Positions 44,612-57,071 of a stretch of DNA of 64,000 nucleotides are shown piece after piece. The notes under the pieces are model-generated. The model had not been told where the DNA came from, searched no databases, and worked only from the letters and a program-made list of their open reading frames with translations. Source of the stretch: Pseudophaeomoniella oleicola (Eukaryota; Ascomycota; Eurotiomycetes; Phaeomoniellales; Phaeomoniellaceae); contig QWDQ01000068.1 in assembly GCA_003868215.1 (NCBI GenBank), positions 53,332 to 117,331 of the forward strand, given 5' to 3'. Made by a program: the position numbers and the translations under genes. Positions within the stretch are counted from its first letter, which is position 1, and the number at the start of each line of letters is the position of its first letter.

Positions 44612-45660
44612 CGCTCCGTAATGGCTAGGAAGAAAAGAGAAGGGCTATATCGACACACAAAACGAAGGTGACCTTGACCACGTAATGAAAATGGACCGGA
44701 CGAAGAGAAAACTACCAACGACAGAAAGCCAGCGTATATACCTTCTGCAGGAACTGTACCTTATCATCTGGGATGTCACAGGCAGACTGTTTATTTGTAG
44801 CCATCGCTGACCAGCGTGCGGCTCTTTGGAACCACCATGGAAAGGACTGAGAGAGAAAAGCTACACACACAAACACCACAAACATCCTTCCTAAGTCGCC
44901 TCTGCTTGAAACGAAAAATAAGATTAGATAGCCTTATATAATTATAACTTCCATTAGAAGACGGGCGAATGGAGAGTTGACAACGGCAAGACAGGAGAAG
45001 ACAAGTTTGGTAGACGTGCCGTCCCTCAATGGCAGCACTAACCGCAAGTGCCATAGCGCTTATGAGATCAGATCGCATGGTTCTGTTCGTCCGTTCAATT
45101 AAAACAAGTCATCCTTGCTGGTGCTGTGCAATACGCCCGTTCTCCATTGCCGCCCCCAATGAACTAACAATAAGCTCTCGAATGGCACAAATCTAGTCAG
45201 CCTGGAAGAATGAGTGCCCAACCAGCATTGCAAGGGAAGGGTTCCAATGCAGCCTCCTGGGGCGAAATGGGACGCTTCAAAGAAATGACTCAGACACGAG
45301 AGATTAGGTTGGCTTGTGGCGCATGACAATAAGGCATATTGGCTAGTGCTCACTGCTCATCAAATCATGCATCATGCGTTGTTGTCGGCGATGGTCTCTA
45401 CCTGAATGTCAACATCGATCGGGCGAGTGCTTTTCCAGCTCTTTGCAATGCACTTCACCTCAATCTCTACCTTGGAATTAATAATATAGTCCTCGGCCAG
45501 ACTAAAATGATGATGCGATGCATACTCCAGGATCCTATTATTCGGCCAGAATGCTGAAAAAGCGACAGAGCTTTGACAGTAGCTTTTTGGAACATCAACG
45601 TCAGTACGCACAAGGCTCTCAACCTGCTGGGTCATGAACATCCCCCGGTTGATGTAAACA
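44612..45660. other. Divergent promoter region between S41 peptidase and first NLR gene
   Basis: About 1.05 kb with no supported gene. It must contain both promoters. Short frames at 44791-45078 and 45099-45353 (minus) are unconvincing. Confidence 0.65.
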
Positions 45661-48600
45661 ATGGACCCTCTGAGCGTAACAGCTGCTATCGCTGGGTTTA
45701 TCGGGCTGGCAGCGCAGGCCGCAACATTCTTCCAGGATTGGCGGCATGGGCCGAAAGAGCGTCTCATATTCAGTGCCACCTTTCGAGAGCTGGAAGTCAC
45801 TCTCCAGAGTATAAAGGATCGTGCCGACGAGGTAGAAAATGTAAAGAGAGCGATCTCAAAAGGCCGTTTCGGCCAACCTCAAGACTCTGGGAAGATCTAC
45901 CAGCGCTATGACAAGGCTATGGCACCTGGAGGTCACTTCGTCACCCTGAACGACAAATTAACCGGGTTTCTCGGAGCTGAACGGTCTCTAGAGGCTTCCA
46001 AACTGGCTCGCTTTCTCAACAGACTAACATGGACAACGCAGAAGGACGATCTCAAATTCAAGCTCGATCACGTCCTCACTTCTGCAAGGTTATTGAGAGA
46101 CTATCTCTACGATGACGAGGCCCAAATTGCACAAGCTACATATGTGGGGGTAGTAGAGGTAGGAAGGCGGCAGGCAGAGGCGGAGGTCCTGGAAATTCTA
46201 GACTGGTTATGTCCAGCTCAGGAGACCTTACAAATGCGAACCTCGGATATCTATTCATTCACACGCAACCCTGACCCATTCATCCAGTCTGAAATCTATA
46301 AACAATGGGTCTCGGACGCAGATACATCTCACTGGCAGCTCAGTTGCTTTGGCAAACCCGGCTCCGGCAAGGTAAGTTTCAATCTTGAAATCATATGTGG
46401 ACCATAAAGTGACCATTATCATTCCTAGAGCTATCGTGCCCGTACTGTTATCTCCGATCTTCTAGCCAAATTCCCAAGTCAAAATACCCTTATCCTTTCT
46501 ATCATGTTTCACCACAAGAACGAGACGCGCCAGTCCCTACAAGCAGTCTTTTGCAGCTTGCTGAGACAGCTGATATCGCAGACAATCCCTATCGAGATTC
46601 CTCCTACTATCCGTGAGCTTTGGAACCAGAGAAGGCTCAGCGGTCATAATACTCTCGCAGAGCAGGAGGCGAGAGACCATCTGGTTGAAGAACTAAGGAG
46701 GCGGCCTTTAAAGTTCGTCGTCGTGGATGCCCTTGATGAAGCAGCCGGATGTCTCAATTCCATCAAAGCAGGACTCCGAAGTCTCCGCACAGAGACAGGT
46801 CTATGCATATTCAGTACAGACCGTCTAGATCCTCGAAAACTTCAGGCATCTATTTTTTGTGACGGTTGCGGAGTCGACACAGATCATCTATATTGGCAGT
46901 GCGTTCACTGTAGTGGAGTCTTAGGTGGTAACTATGCCCTGTGCAAGAAGTGCTACGTAGGCAAACAGAAGAGTTGTCCCGAAGGTACTCATAAAATGCA
47001 GATACCTGCGAAGATTAATGTCCAAGCCTCTGCAGCTCCCCAGCAGATCGAGACATTCGTGAGAAGGTTGCTGGAACAAGAATTAGCATTGGACGAAGCG
47101 GGAGATGAAGATCCAACACTGTACTCCGGAGATACGCCGTCTCTAGTTTATGTCAAGAACGATCTCGGCGACAAGTGGAATTCAATTCCCCAACTGGTCA
47201 GTCAAGCGGCAGGCGATAGCTTTCTTGTGGCGGGTCTGATCGTCGCTCGTCTGAAGCGACAACCTACGGCTTATGCAGCCCGCAAACTTCTAGAAGAAGG
47301 CGTGACGGCGAAAGTCTACGATAAATCGGGTAACCAATATGATTACATGCTCAAGGTCCAGTACGATGACATGCTCTCCTTGTGTCTCAAGAAAACAGAC
47401 AAAGATGCTGCCAAGGTCGCTTACGACCATTTGGCTGCTGTAGCGTGTGCTCAAGAGGTCTTGTCCTTTGAGCAATTATCACATGCTGTATCTGTTGAAC
47501 AGGGAGACAAGAATAAGGATAACTTCGAGGTTCGCTGTTGTAGGAAAGAGATTGTACGGAAGAATACAGATGGTCTGATTTCGATTGGTGAATTCGGTGA
47601 TCCCAGAATGTTAGCGGTATCCTTCTTTCATCGAACTTTGTCGACCTATCTGGAGCAACACAGCAAAGAATGGTTTCCAGATGCTCACCAAAAGATGTTT
47701 GACGCATGCATAGCTTATCTCCAGCTTGAGATCTTTATGAAACCGTACACGTCCTGGAAAGACCTTGATCAATGTCTACTGGACTATCCTTTCGCGTCTT
47801 ATGCTGCTTGCTACTGGGGATTCCATCTGGGTCAGACATCCTCTCGTGAAGACAATTTCCTGCCTCTATTAGAGTTGTTCGAATCTCCAGATCGCAAAGC
47901 GTGTATTATGCAGATCGCGTGGTATGCACGCCCACACGCAGCCGTAGCATGGGATGTCATGAACGGTGTCAGTCTTCTGCATATGTGTGCATTCAACGGG
48001 ATCACTGATCTCTGTGCGCTTCTTATACAAAATGGAATGGATCCGGATACAGCTGAGGAGACTTACGGCCAGACTGCACTTCATTACGCTTGTCGAAGAG
48101 GCAACATTGAAGTTATCAGGCTGCTTCTAGAGGTTGGTGCCAATGCTAATATATCAAGTGTTAAAGGCCGGACGGCACTCATCGAAACGATCGAACATGA
48201 TCAGAGACAGGTAGTCGACGTGATGTTGGAATATCCGTCAGTAGACGTCAATGCACGCGGAGGTCTCCCCGACGAAACGACGCCCCTCGTATATGCTTCC
48301 GAACACGGCAATACGAATTTCGTTGCAATATTGGTCAAGGATCCCAATATTCTAATCAATCAAGGAGACCACAGAGACCGCACAGCTTTATTTTGGGCTG
48401 TAAGATCTCTCAGTGTAGAATGTGTACAGCTTATACTAGATCATCCAGAGCTCGACATCACGCTGAAGGATAGAAATGGAGAGACAGCACTGGACTATAT
48501 GGCTCACGTTGATTACCACTACGAGCCTGATGCGGACTTTGCAGAGCATATCACAAAACTGCTTATAGCGCACAGGCATTGCCCTCCCTTGGGAGACGAT

Positions 48601-50067
48601 GCTCTGCAGTATCTGATTGAAGATCAGAAAACATCTCTTCTGGAGATTTTACTACCGCTGCACTCGTATGTGAACTGGAGAGACGTCCATGGCCGCACGT
48701 TGCTACATATCGCAGCATCAACAGGGGAGGGACAGATGATTCAAACCGTCTACACTGTCCTTTCAACGGCATCAGGCTTCAACGTAGATGCTACCGACAA
48801 GTTCGGTTCCACAGCACTCCATGTCGCTTGTCGCAGTATATCTGTGGATCGCGGGGCAGGTGCAGTATATCTCTTGCGACATGGAGCAGACGCCACTAGG
48901 CAAGATGCAAAGGGGTTATCACCCCTTGATATTGCCTACGAAAACGCAGACGACGATTTGATCAATGACATTTCAGATATCTTCCGTTCGCATCTTCCGG
49001 TAGGGTTCGGCGGTACCCAGGGAAAACATCGAGCACAATGTATCGAAAGTCTTGTACATCATGGAGATATATGTGCACTACAATTGGCAATTGATCGAGC
49101 AGACGCTCCTTTGCAGCTTGATGCAGACCCTTACACCGGGGCGACGGCATTACAGATGGCTGTAAGTTGGCGAGGGCCTACAAGACCGGATCTCTTGAAG
49201 ATACTTCTCCCAAAGAGTACACCGTATTTGGATGCTGTCAACTTGGGTGGCCGGACTTGCATGCATTCAGCAGCCGAGCGTGGGTGTACAGAGAGTCTCA
49301 GGCTTCTTATCGATGCTGGGGCAGAGATGGATATCAAGGACAACTGGGGTGAAACGCCGTTCATTCACGCACAAAGGGACAAGTACCATCTCGGCTATGG
49401 TGCCGCATTCCTACCGATCAATTCGGGCGCAAAGCTACCAGGACCAGAGAAGATACATAAAGACCTGCTTCATTGTGCTATTGATCAAGTGGAGGTCACG
49501 GTGGTCAAAGGGCTCATAGAAGCGGGTGTGGATCTTTACCATCGCAAAGATGGCGTCGGCCCGACAGCACTTGAACTTGCGAAAGATCGACGTCGAATCA
49601 ATATCAATGCATCAAGGAACGATATGATGAACAGTCGGCAATGGAGAGATTTTGCAGGCGCAGAGTCCTTCGACAACGCCGCGCTCCAAACACCAAAGGT
49701 CAAAGCGCTCGACGAGATCATCGATCATCTTCAGGAAACCCAGAAGCACGCCGTCGAACCAAGCGTTCTTCGTCGTCGCGTCGATGATCTATCACCCCTG
49801 ATTCGCAAATTGCGAAGCGCGAGGCACAAAACTCGTGACATTGCTCATGACTCAACGACATTAACAGTGGTAGAAAAACACACTCAAGCAATTCCCCCGA
49901 ACGGTTCCATAGATTTTGCTGTACAGATTCCTCCTCAAACGAGAGGCGACACAATCGTTACAATCGACCTAGGCAACCAAGGAGGCATTGCCATCGCAGT
50001 TGCCATTGCGCTGGTATCTATGATGTGGCTCTGGCTACGATACCAAGAGAGTCTGATGGCTCGATGA
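45661..50067 (+). CDS. NACHT-ankyrin NLR-like protein with internal ZZ zinc finger
   Basis: Exons 45661-46371 and 46429-50067; the 57 bp intron (GTAAGT...CCTAG) falls exactly inside the P-loop. The product has 1449 residues. An N-terminal all-helical fungal STAND effector-type domain (1-165; MDPLSVTAAIAGFIGLA start) precedes the NACHT. P-loop: FGKPGSGKS (230-238); Walker B: FVVVDALDEA (333-342); sensor-like STDR near 366-369. Between the sensor and the following helical part lies a ZZ-type zinc finger (about 381-426) with three CxxC pairs plus later Cys and His. Ankyrin repeats run from about 750 to 1285 (for example GQTALHYACRRGNIEVIRLL). A hydrophobic segment at about 1421-1441 is followed by a short basic end, so it may be membrane-anchored. 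Such proteins control non-self recognition or cell death in fungi; the ligand here is unknown. A second NACHT gene follows. Confidence 0.92.
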
Positions 50068-50546
50068 CTCAGGTACCTAGTAGTACTGGTTATCAGAGTA
50101 TGTAGTAGTATGTTTAAGATAGATCAATAAAATCTCTATTAATCTAATCAAATAATATATTAAAATGATGAGAATAAATTTATTAAGAATATCAAGAAGC
50201 AGTAGTTTAAGAGCGGATGGGATACTGGGATTAGTACTCGTAAAATCTGATTATGTAATGAGGCTAAAACCAAGCTCGCTCTCAGAAGTGGCTACAGTAA
50301 GCAGCACCGAGTAAGCTTGAACCCCGCCATAAGCTGCTATGAGCCAGCATGATTGACCTTGACGTAGTGTGTATTCATATGGCCTTGATGGTACCTGGTT
50401 TTGGGTCCCTCTATCCTGGCAAATGAAAATCGTTCCTGAAATCAGGCTCAAGAGCTTGCTGGAATCTCCTCTTCTATCACCTTTGCGAGCTTGACCAGAT
50501 TTTCTACAAACCTCAAGTCTATATCTGAATCGAACCTCTTGATAGG
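50068..50546. other. 479 bp spacer between the two NLR genes
   Basis: An AT-rich start (50080-50200) could contain the first gene's poly(A) signals (AATAAA-like near 50127-50132), and the rest is the likely promoter of the second gene. No coding frame is visible on the plus strand. Confidence 0.7.
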
Positions 50547-53354
50547 ATGGCGTAAGTGTTACTTCTTCAATGATCATAATGAGCGGAGCTAACAATTTTC
50601 AAGTAAAGATCTTACCAGCACATCGTTGTGGGAAGACGCCGTGAAGGCATACACGGAATCTCTCACTCCCAAGCAACAGTTGACGATCAAAGCGCCGACC
50701 ACTGTTGAACAGTGTCTCCAGATTCTAGAGGAGAATCGAAGCCGCAAGAAGGCTTTTTCACGAATTCTGGAGTCGTTCAGATTCGTCATAGAGCCCCTAG
50801 CCAGAATGAGCGGGGCAATCGACGTTGCCGTTCAGACGTGCTCAGGTATCGCCTCCCCAATATGGGGACCACTTCGACTCGCAATCACAGTTCGTCAGTC
50901 AGGCCAAAGTCTCGAGTCTTGCTTACAGATTGCTGCAGGTTGCGTGTGAGCATTTCAGAACACTTGAGCGCCTGACCTTAATGATCGATAAGATTGCTTC
51001 GTCTGTTCGTCGATATCAGGATTTCGAACTCCTGTTCGCGTCGCATGATGATATAAGAGTTGCTGTGGGCGCATTGTACTCCGATCTTGTTGATTTTTGT
51101 GTGCGAATCGTTCGTCTCCACACGAAGTCGTTTCGTCTACCATTCGTGTCTTTCGACACTCAGTTCGGAGCAATTTCTGAGTCCATCGATCTCCATAGCG
51201 CAGAGATCGATCGTACTGCTCTTGCAGCTCATATGAAAGAGGCTAAAGAAGCAAGAGAGAGGACTGCAGCCGATAAGGAAGGTATGGTCGTGGTGTCTCT
51301 CGAGCTACAATACTTTGAATGCTCACAGCCACTTTATAGAACAGGATTTACATGAATTGTTGCGATGGCTGTCTCCGTCACTGGTCGAAGACGATCTGCA
51401 CAACCATTTCAGCGACTACATGGACACATCCCTCGACTGGCTTGTTGCATCAAAGCAGTTCAAAGACTGGATAGGCCCGTCGTCGGGCAACGCACTCCAG
51501 ATCACAGGCCGCCCGGGGTCTGGAAAGAGCACAGCAGCCTCTTTTATTGTCCAGCATCTTTCGAAAGCGAAGCTCCCGGTCGTATACTTCTTCTTTGATG
51601 ACAGCGATGCGGAAAAGAAAGAGGAAAGGCATCTCTACCGCACGATCTTAGCTCAGCTTCTCCAACTTGATCACACTATCGCTGACGCCTTGATGAAGGT
51701 TTACCGAAAAAGCGGCAGAATCTCTGCAGAGTTATACGAATTAAGAAGCCTTTGCTGGCAAGCACTAACATCAAGGCAAGACCGACCAATCTACGTTATC
51801 CTAGATGCCATTGACGAGGGGGATCGCCCCTGGTTCACAAGAGAAATGCAGGATGATATAAATGCAGGCAAGGTAAAGTTCTTGTTCACTCAGAGGGAGA
51901 GCCAGGATGTGTTCTATGCCTTCCATGATGATGATTATACCGTACCTATTACGCTCGAGCTCACGATGGACCGTCAAATCTTGGCCCCGTACATCAAGAA
52001 ATACACCCAGCAAAGAGTGCAAGCACTCCAAGCCATTTTTGACAAGGACCTTCAATCACAAGTAATTGACAAGGTGTCGGACGGCGCGGATGGTATTTGG
52101 CTCTTTGCCTCCCTCATGCTCAACGAGGTCGAAAAAGCGCCGAGTAAACAGAGGGTAATCCAGCGCCTAACTTCCGTTCCCTCCGGGATCTCCGGTCTTT
52201 ACCATGATATCTTAAGGTCACGCGAGCGAGACACGACACAGGATCAACAAGAGTTTGCCTCACACCTCTTCCTTTGGCTGGATATCAGGGATTATCTGCC
52301 CGGATTTCTTGCTGACGATTTCGATCGTCTTCCTTATCATATGCTGCAATTGATATTTCGCTTCGTGAACGGGGGTGACGAGGTCTTCAACGCGGCAAAA
52401 CTTGCAAAAGAACTTGGTGCGCCACTAATCGAGGTTCAAGGCTTGTCTTCGAGCTATGAGGTCAACTTTGTTCATCGGTCGGCGTACCAGTACCTCTCTA
52501 ATACCTCGAAGCTGCCCATCGCCAATCTCCCGGTCGTCCTGAGGCCTCAAAGACTCAAGCCACTCTACAGAGCCACTGTCGCAGTCTGGTATTTCACCGA
52601 ATGTCCAGATTCTCTAGACATGCTGGAGGCTTTGCAAAGTGCAGCAGAGACCGAACGCTTCTTTGGCCGAGATACAATTGGGCCATATCTCGAGATGCAG
52701 TATGCGCTGGTGGATGCTTTGAAGATGAGAGAGTTGCCGAAAGATATGTCAAGCGAGGAAATTGCGCAGGTTCAAGCATTCTCAGAACGGCTTATGGGTT
52801 TTCTTCAATCAGACAAGGTGCTCCGCTGGGTAGAGATCGCCACAATCGTCAATTACTCTGGAAATCATGCGCAACTGCTTGATAATGTTCTTATGGGATT
52901 GAAAGATTCAGACCAAGGGGTAGCCCACCAGCAAAGGCAGAACCAGTTTCTCGCCCAGATAAATAGAACAGAGAGCAGACCACGGTCTGCGTATGACGAC
53001 TTCATGGCCCTTCGTGACTGCATTGAATCTTTCTGCTCGGAGTGGGCTTACATAATTCAAGAAACAACGTCGTGGCAAATGTACGATCAGACCAGACTGG
53101 CTTTCCCAAAGCCAGATGGCTTGGACATGACTGGGACATTAGCAAAGAGAATGACAATAGGACAGAAATGGCGAAAGTTGCTCCCGCCTGATGACGAGTA
53201 TATAGGGGTACCTCAAGTGTGGATTGACACTCGCTCTGACGAGCAAAGGTTTGAGAAGCCGGAAAGCAGCCTCTTTCAGTGTCCAAGTTGCTCAAAAGTC
53301 GTTGACGGGAGAAGAAATTGGAAACGCCATCGCATGCGAATGTGTACTAGGTAG
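50547..53354 (+). CDS. DUF7708-NACHT NLR-like protein with C-terminal C2HC finger
   Basis: Exons 50547-50551, 50604-50889, 50939-51281 and 51340-53354; introns of 52, 49 and 58 bp, 882 residues. The first exon is only ATG-GC, followed by GTAAGT. That intron has GCTAAC and ends in AAG, and splicing yields Met-Ala-Lys-Asp in the right frame for what follows. The N-terminal 1-200 region, with SPIWGPLRLAIT joined to VACEHFRTL across intron 2, looks like the fungal DUF7708 helical domain. The NACHT has P-loop GRPGSGKS (268-275), Walker B YVILDAIDE (363-371) and a sensor-like FTQRES. A winged-helix and helical region follows (FVHRSAYQYL near 590). No ankyrin, WD40 or TPR repeats are seen; instead the last 25 residues hold CxxC-x12-H-x4-C (859-880). 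It probably works in non-self recognition or signalling, perhaps with the NLR upstream. Confidence 0.88.
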
Positions 53355-55845
53355 TCCAGGAAGCCAATGAAAGTGAGAACCTTCACCTTGAAATGAAATA
53401 TAGTAGTACAAAAGGGGCCTTTGTCCTGCGAACAGACGTGTACACGCTTTCTGATAGTAAATTTGCAGAGACTTGTGTGTGTAAAATCGGATATTAGTTC
53501 CATCAATATTGAAATGTCATCGAGCATGCCAGCGTACACGGAGGAGTCAGAGACCTGGGAGGCCACCCCGCAATAACATGGCAGGACAAGTTCAACTGAC
53601 TTGGATCATTTACAGAAGGAAGGCGCGTTGAAAAAATTCTTCACCTGACAAGACCTCTTTCTATCAATTGCACATCAATGGTCTGGCAACTTGAAGTAGA
53701 CGACGTCGTCAATTGTCGATGATTTACTAGGAACATGGGTACGTGTACCAACCTCTCGACTTCTCAACAACATGTACTTATAAAGCGTAGCTGAGTGAGT
53801 GATGTTGGCATTCTGCAGACCTCCAAGTGAATGAATATCCGCGACTGACTGACACTGCAGGACTATGCCGCTACAACACCTCTCTCATACCCTTTAGATG
53901 ACAGGAAACTTCGTCGATACTGCCCTGACGCGTCTCCCGCATGATCGCTATCACTTAGTACTTACTATGTACTTTACCTCCTCCCGAAGATCATCCGACC
54001 CCAGAACTCGAACAGAAGTTGGCCCGAGTTGCAGCTGCGCAAGTGCTAGATGTCAACAGAAATGCAATAAAGTCATGCGTATGCAACCCATACCTTGTGA
54101 AGAGACCGGACAAACAGCTGCCAGTACTTTCCCACTAACCTACCATCCTGCATCACTACGGTCAACCCGGTCGACACAATGTGGATTGGGTACCCGCAAC
54201 CCGCAACCCAACCCGCCTTCTGGCGCAGCCTGCTCAACGGCCGACAAACTCCCACAGTTGAGCCACTCTACCCTAGTTGAGAAGACATGCGGCTACTGCA
54301 TCCTTCCTATTGCCTCCAGCTTGGACCGTTAGTAGGTACCTATCACTTCACAAAACTTCAATCTTCCACTGGCTCGTCCACAGTCTCGCTGACCGGAGGC
54401 GCTAATGCTCTCACATGCATGTCGGCCTAGTGCTCTATCCCATCATGGCTCTGCCTGCGTTAGCGAGACTCTCCCAAAGCCAATCTCACCAGTAAGTCCG
54501 AGCTCGTATTTGAACCGCAAAGTCGATGCCAGGAATGAGGAACAACGCGGCCTTCGGGAAGATCCTTACTGCAACCCCCCAATCGTGCGAATAGCTTGGG
54601 TCGGATTCTGCAGTAATGAACCTGAAGCTTACCCGCGCAGATTTGTCGAAAGTGCTACCCAAAACCCAAACGGCAATGCGATCTCCAAGCGCGCAGTCCG
54701 CAACGCGGCCAAACATATCGCCTTTTTTGTTAATCACGCGTGGCGGTATACCTCAGCTCCTCTACCTAGATATCTAGAAGATCATCAAAAATGTCCTATA
54801 TTCATACTATAAACGAGCTGCTGCAAGCCTGACAACAGGTACCGAGTAGTGTGTAATCACTCAATACATGTTCTGGCTAATGTGCAAGGACATCGGAACT
54901 CCACCTCTACATGTAAGTGCAGTGGCCTACAGAACGTCGTAACAGAAATGCGACACTCCTACAGTACGGCACAGCCGCACAGGGATTTCCAAGATCGACC
55001 TAGATTCATGCTACCTAGTAATAGTAAGTAGGTACCTAGATACTAGATTATCACGCAGCTTCTCATAACCCCATCCCACCGTATACTAGATACGTCGATA
55101 CAGCGGTCGCGACGGTAGCACAACCGTTGCCCAACGGTGGCCTATGGGGACCCAGTGGCAGTTGCACAGGTGTTGGTCCACAACTTGTCCCATAGGGTGG
55201 GTGAGGCTATGATCAAATTTCACGATTGCTATCATGGTTTGATCCCGCCATTTCCTCCTCCAATTGACACGCGTCTATAAGGAACATGGCAAAATTGTCA
55301 AGTGGGCTATTGAAATTTGGGGCTTGGGCGAGCGATCCTCAAAGTTAACGTTTGCTACTGCTACCTACTCCTCTTGATCTAGGGTAACTGTGACCTCTAT
55401 AAGACGTTACCTAGTAGGTACCTCTACGTTCAACCACCTGGCACTGTGAGCTTTTACAGCAACGGAAGTACCTACCTATTCGGGCAGAGAGTTGGCGCGC
55501 GCTGTGGAAGAACACGAGCATTGAGGTATAGCCCTACCTACTACCTACCTTAGGTATTGTGGACTGCATACTGGCAAATGACATCATGTCAGCGATCCTT
55601 CGATTTCTACACAGCAAGCTCTTCAAAACACCCGTCCCGTCAACTTGATCACAATGATGATTCATTTGCAGTTTCCAGTTTGAAGATCGGGTACTAAGGT
55701 TTCCTGATTACAAATCGATCGATTTGCCAGATCTAGTTACCTACTGATTCAGCTTGACGAGGTTCATCACTTCTGCTGATTCTGTTTCTTGATCAATCGT
55801 CGATAAGGGGTCATCACGGAAGAAGTTTGAATCTCATCTTGCAAG
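53355..55845. other. Intergenic region with GC-rich ACCCG patch
   Basis: No convincing gene. An ACCCGCAACCCGC-type patch at 54170-54230 and related GGGTCGG / ACCCGCGCAG patches near 54597-54640 suggest an old transposon fragment. GGTACCTA motifs occur at 54330, 55030, 55420 and 55530. A frame of 135 codons at 54405-54812 overlaps the patch and has no known domain. Confidence 0.5.
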
Positions 55846-56542
55846 ATGACTGTCACGGAGATCATTGACTTTGGTGCAGAACCGTCAACAGTTGACGACA
55901 CGATCCAGCAAGTTGTCAAGGCAGTCGGAGGAGTGAAAGCACCACAGCACTGGCACTCAGGTCCAGGATAAAGGTGCAATCCAGATCACGTCAGAGTGGG
56001 ATGGTTTCGAGGACTATGCGAACTTTGCAGCCACTCCCGATTTCACTGCCTATATGAGGAGTGTGCGCAGTGTCTGTGGCGAGCCACGGAGCCTTTACCA
56101 CGTTGCCCTCAACCGGTCGGCATTTGGAGCAGATGGGCCCGCCACGGCGAATGTGGTCGAATTCGTCGCCAACTACTTCCCAGCTTCTCGCGTCACGCCA
56201 GATTTTCAGAAACAAATCGACGAGGATTTCTTGAAGTTTGATGAGATCTTGATGAAAGGCGTAGAGGGAGGCGCGAGTTGGTCAATTGGCTGGGTGCTGG
56301 AAGAGCTGAAGCATGAAGACATCCAGGGCGAGAAGGCCAAGTGTTTTCTCGTTATCAGAGGATGGGAAAGGCTGGATCAATTCGAGCAAGCGATCAAGAC
56401 GGATGCCCATAAAGAGGCTATACCATTGCTGTTCGCATGGAAGGCGCCGTACAAACTGGTAGGCGTCTGCTTCACCGCGTGAGGCAGTATTATGTATCTG
56501 AAGACTGACAACTTCTAGTGGCATGTCGAGCGCAAGTCCTAG
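55846..56542 (+). pseudogene. ABM-like (dimeric alpha/beta barrel) protein, frame broken
   Basis: The reading starts at ATG 55846 (MTVTEIIDFGAEPS) and hits TAA at 55969-55971. From 55961 the next frame continues with VQDKGAIQITSEWDGFEDY and goes on to 56458, then a 60 bp intron (GTAGGC, CTGAC, CTAG) and a last exon 56519-56542 reading WHVERKS and stop. Together this resembles a roughly 225-residue two-repeat protein of the antibiotic-biosynthesis-monooxygenase-like barrel group (start TVTEII, later SEW/WD, and WHV end). One extra G near 55960-55961 (CAGGTCCAG) would explain the break: a true pseudogene or a sequencing error. An alternative is a 49 bp intron 55912-55960 with a weak GTTGTC donor and no branch point, which would remove conserved-looking residues. 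Function unknown; cytosolic. Confidence 0.6.
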
Positions 56543-57038
56543 ATGGCTTTCAATGTTGCTGCATGACTACCTAGTAGGTAAGTACTATTAACCTGGTAGT
56601 CACTTCGCTGAACCGACCAAGGAACTACTAAGGTAGGTAGGTAATCCGACGCCGTGGTCATATCGATCGCCGTTCGAAAGTGGCGGAAGCATGTATGCCA
56701 CTGCAGCGGCTTCTCGTCGACATCTGTCCGAGGTATCAAAGGACTCAAAAGTCACCATTGGTACTCTAGTGGCTCAACACGACGGCAGTAACCGTCAGCT
56801 TGGTCAGGGGGGGGGGAAGCTGATAGGTAGCATCCTCAGGATCGTGTCAGCATCAGTAATGGGTAAGTTTGATATCAACTTAGGTACACCGTACCAGTAT
56901 CAAACTGCGGTATGTTAGTACTAGGTATTACCTTATTAGTGGATCAGCTGGTATCCTTGCAAGAGCATGGTGGTCTCGCATTCTTCTGATAAGCACTAGC
57001 CGACCCCCCTTGAAGTATCAAGATCAAGGGTTCATGTA

Positions 57039-57071
57039 TTACTTTCATTTATTACTTTCATTTATTACTTA
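57039..57071. repeat. Short tandem repeat, about 13 bp unit
   Basis: Two to three imperfect copies of TTACTTTCATTTA in intergenic DNA. Confidence 0.8.

Noticed and set aside
45372-45800. Minus-strand frame of 142 codons at the start of NLR1
   Set aside because: Overlaps the well-supported first exon of the NACHT gene and lacks any domain.
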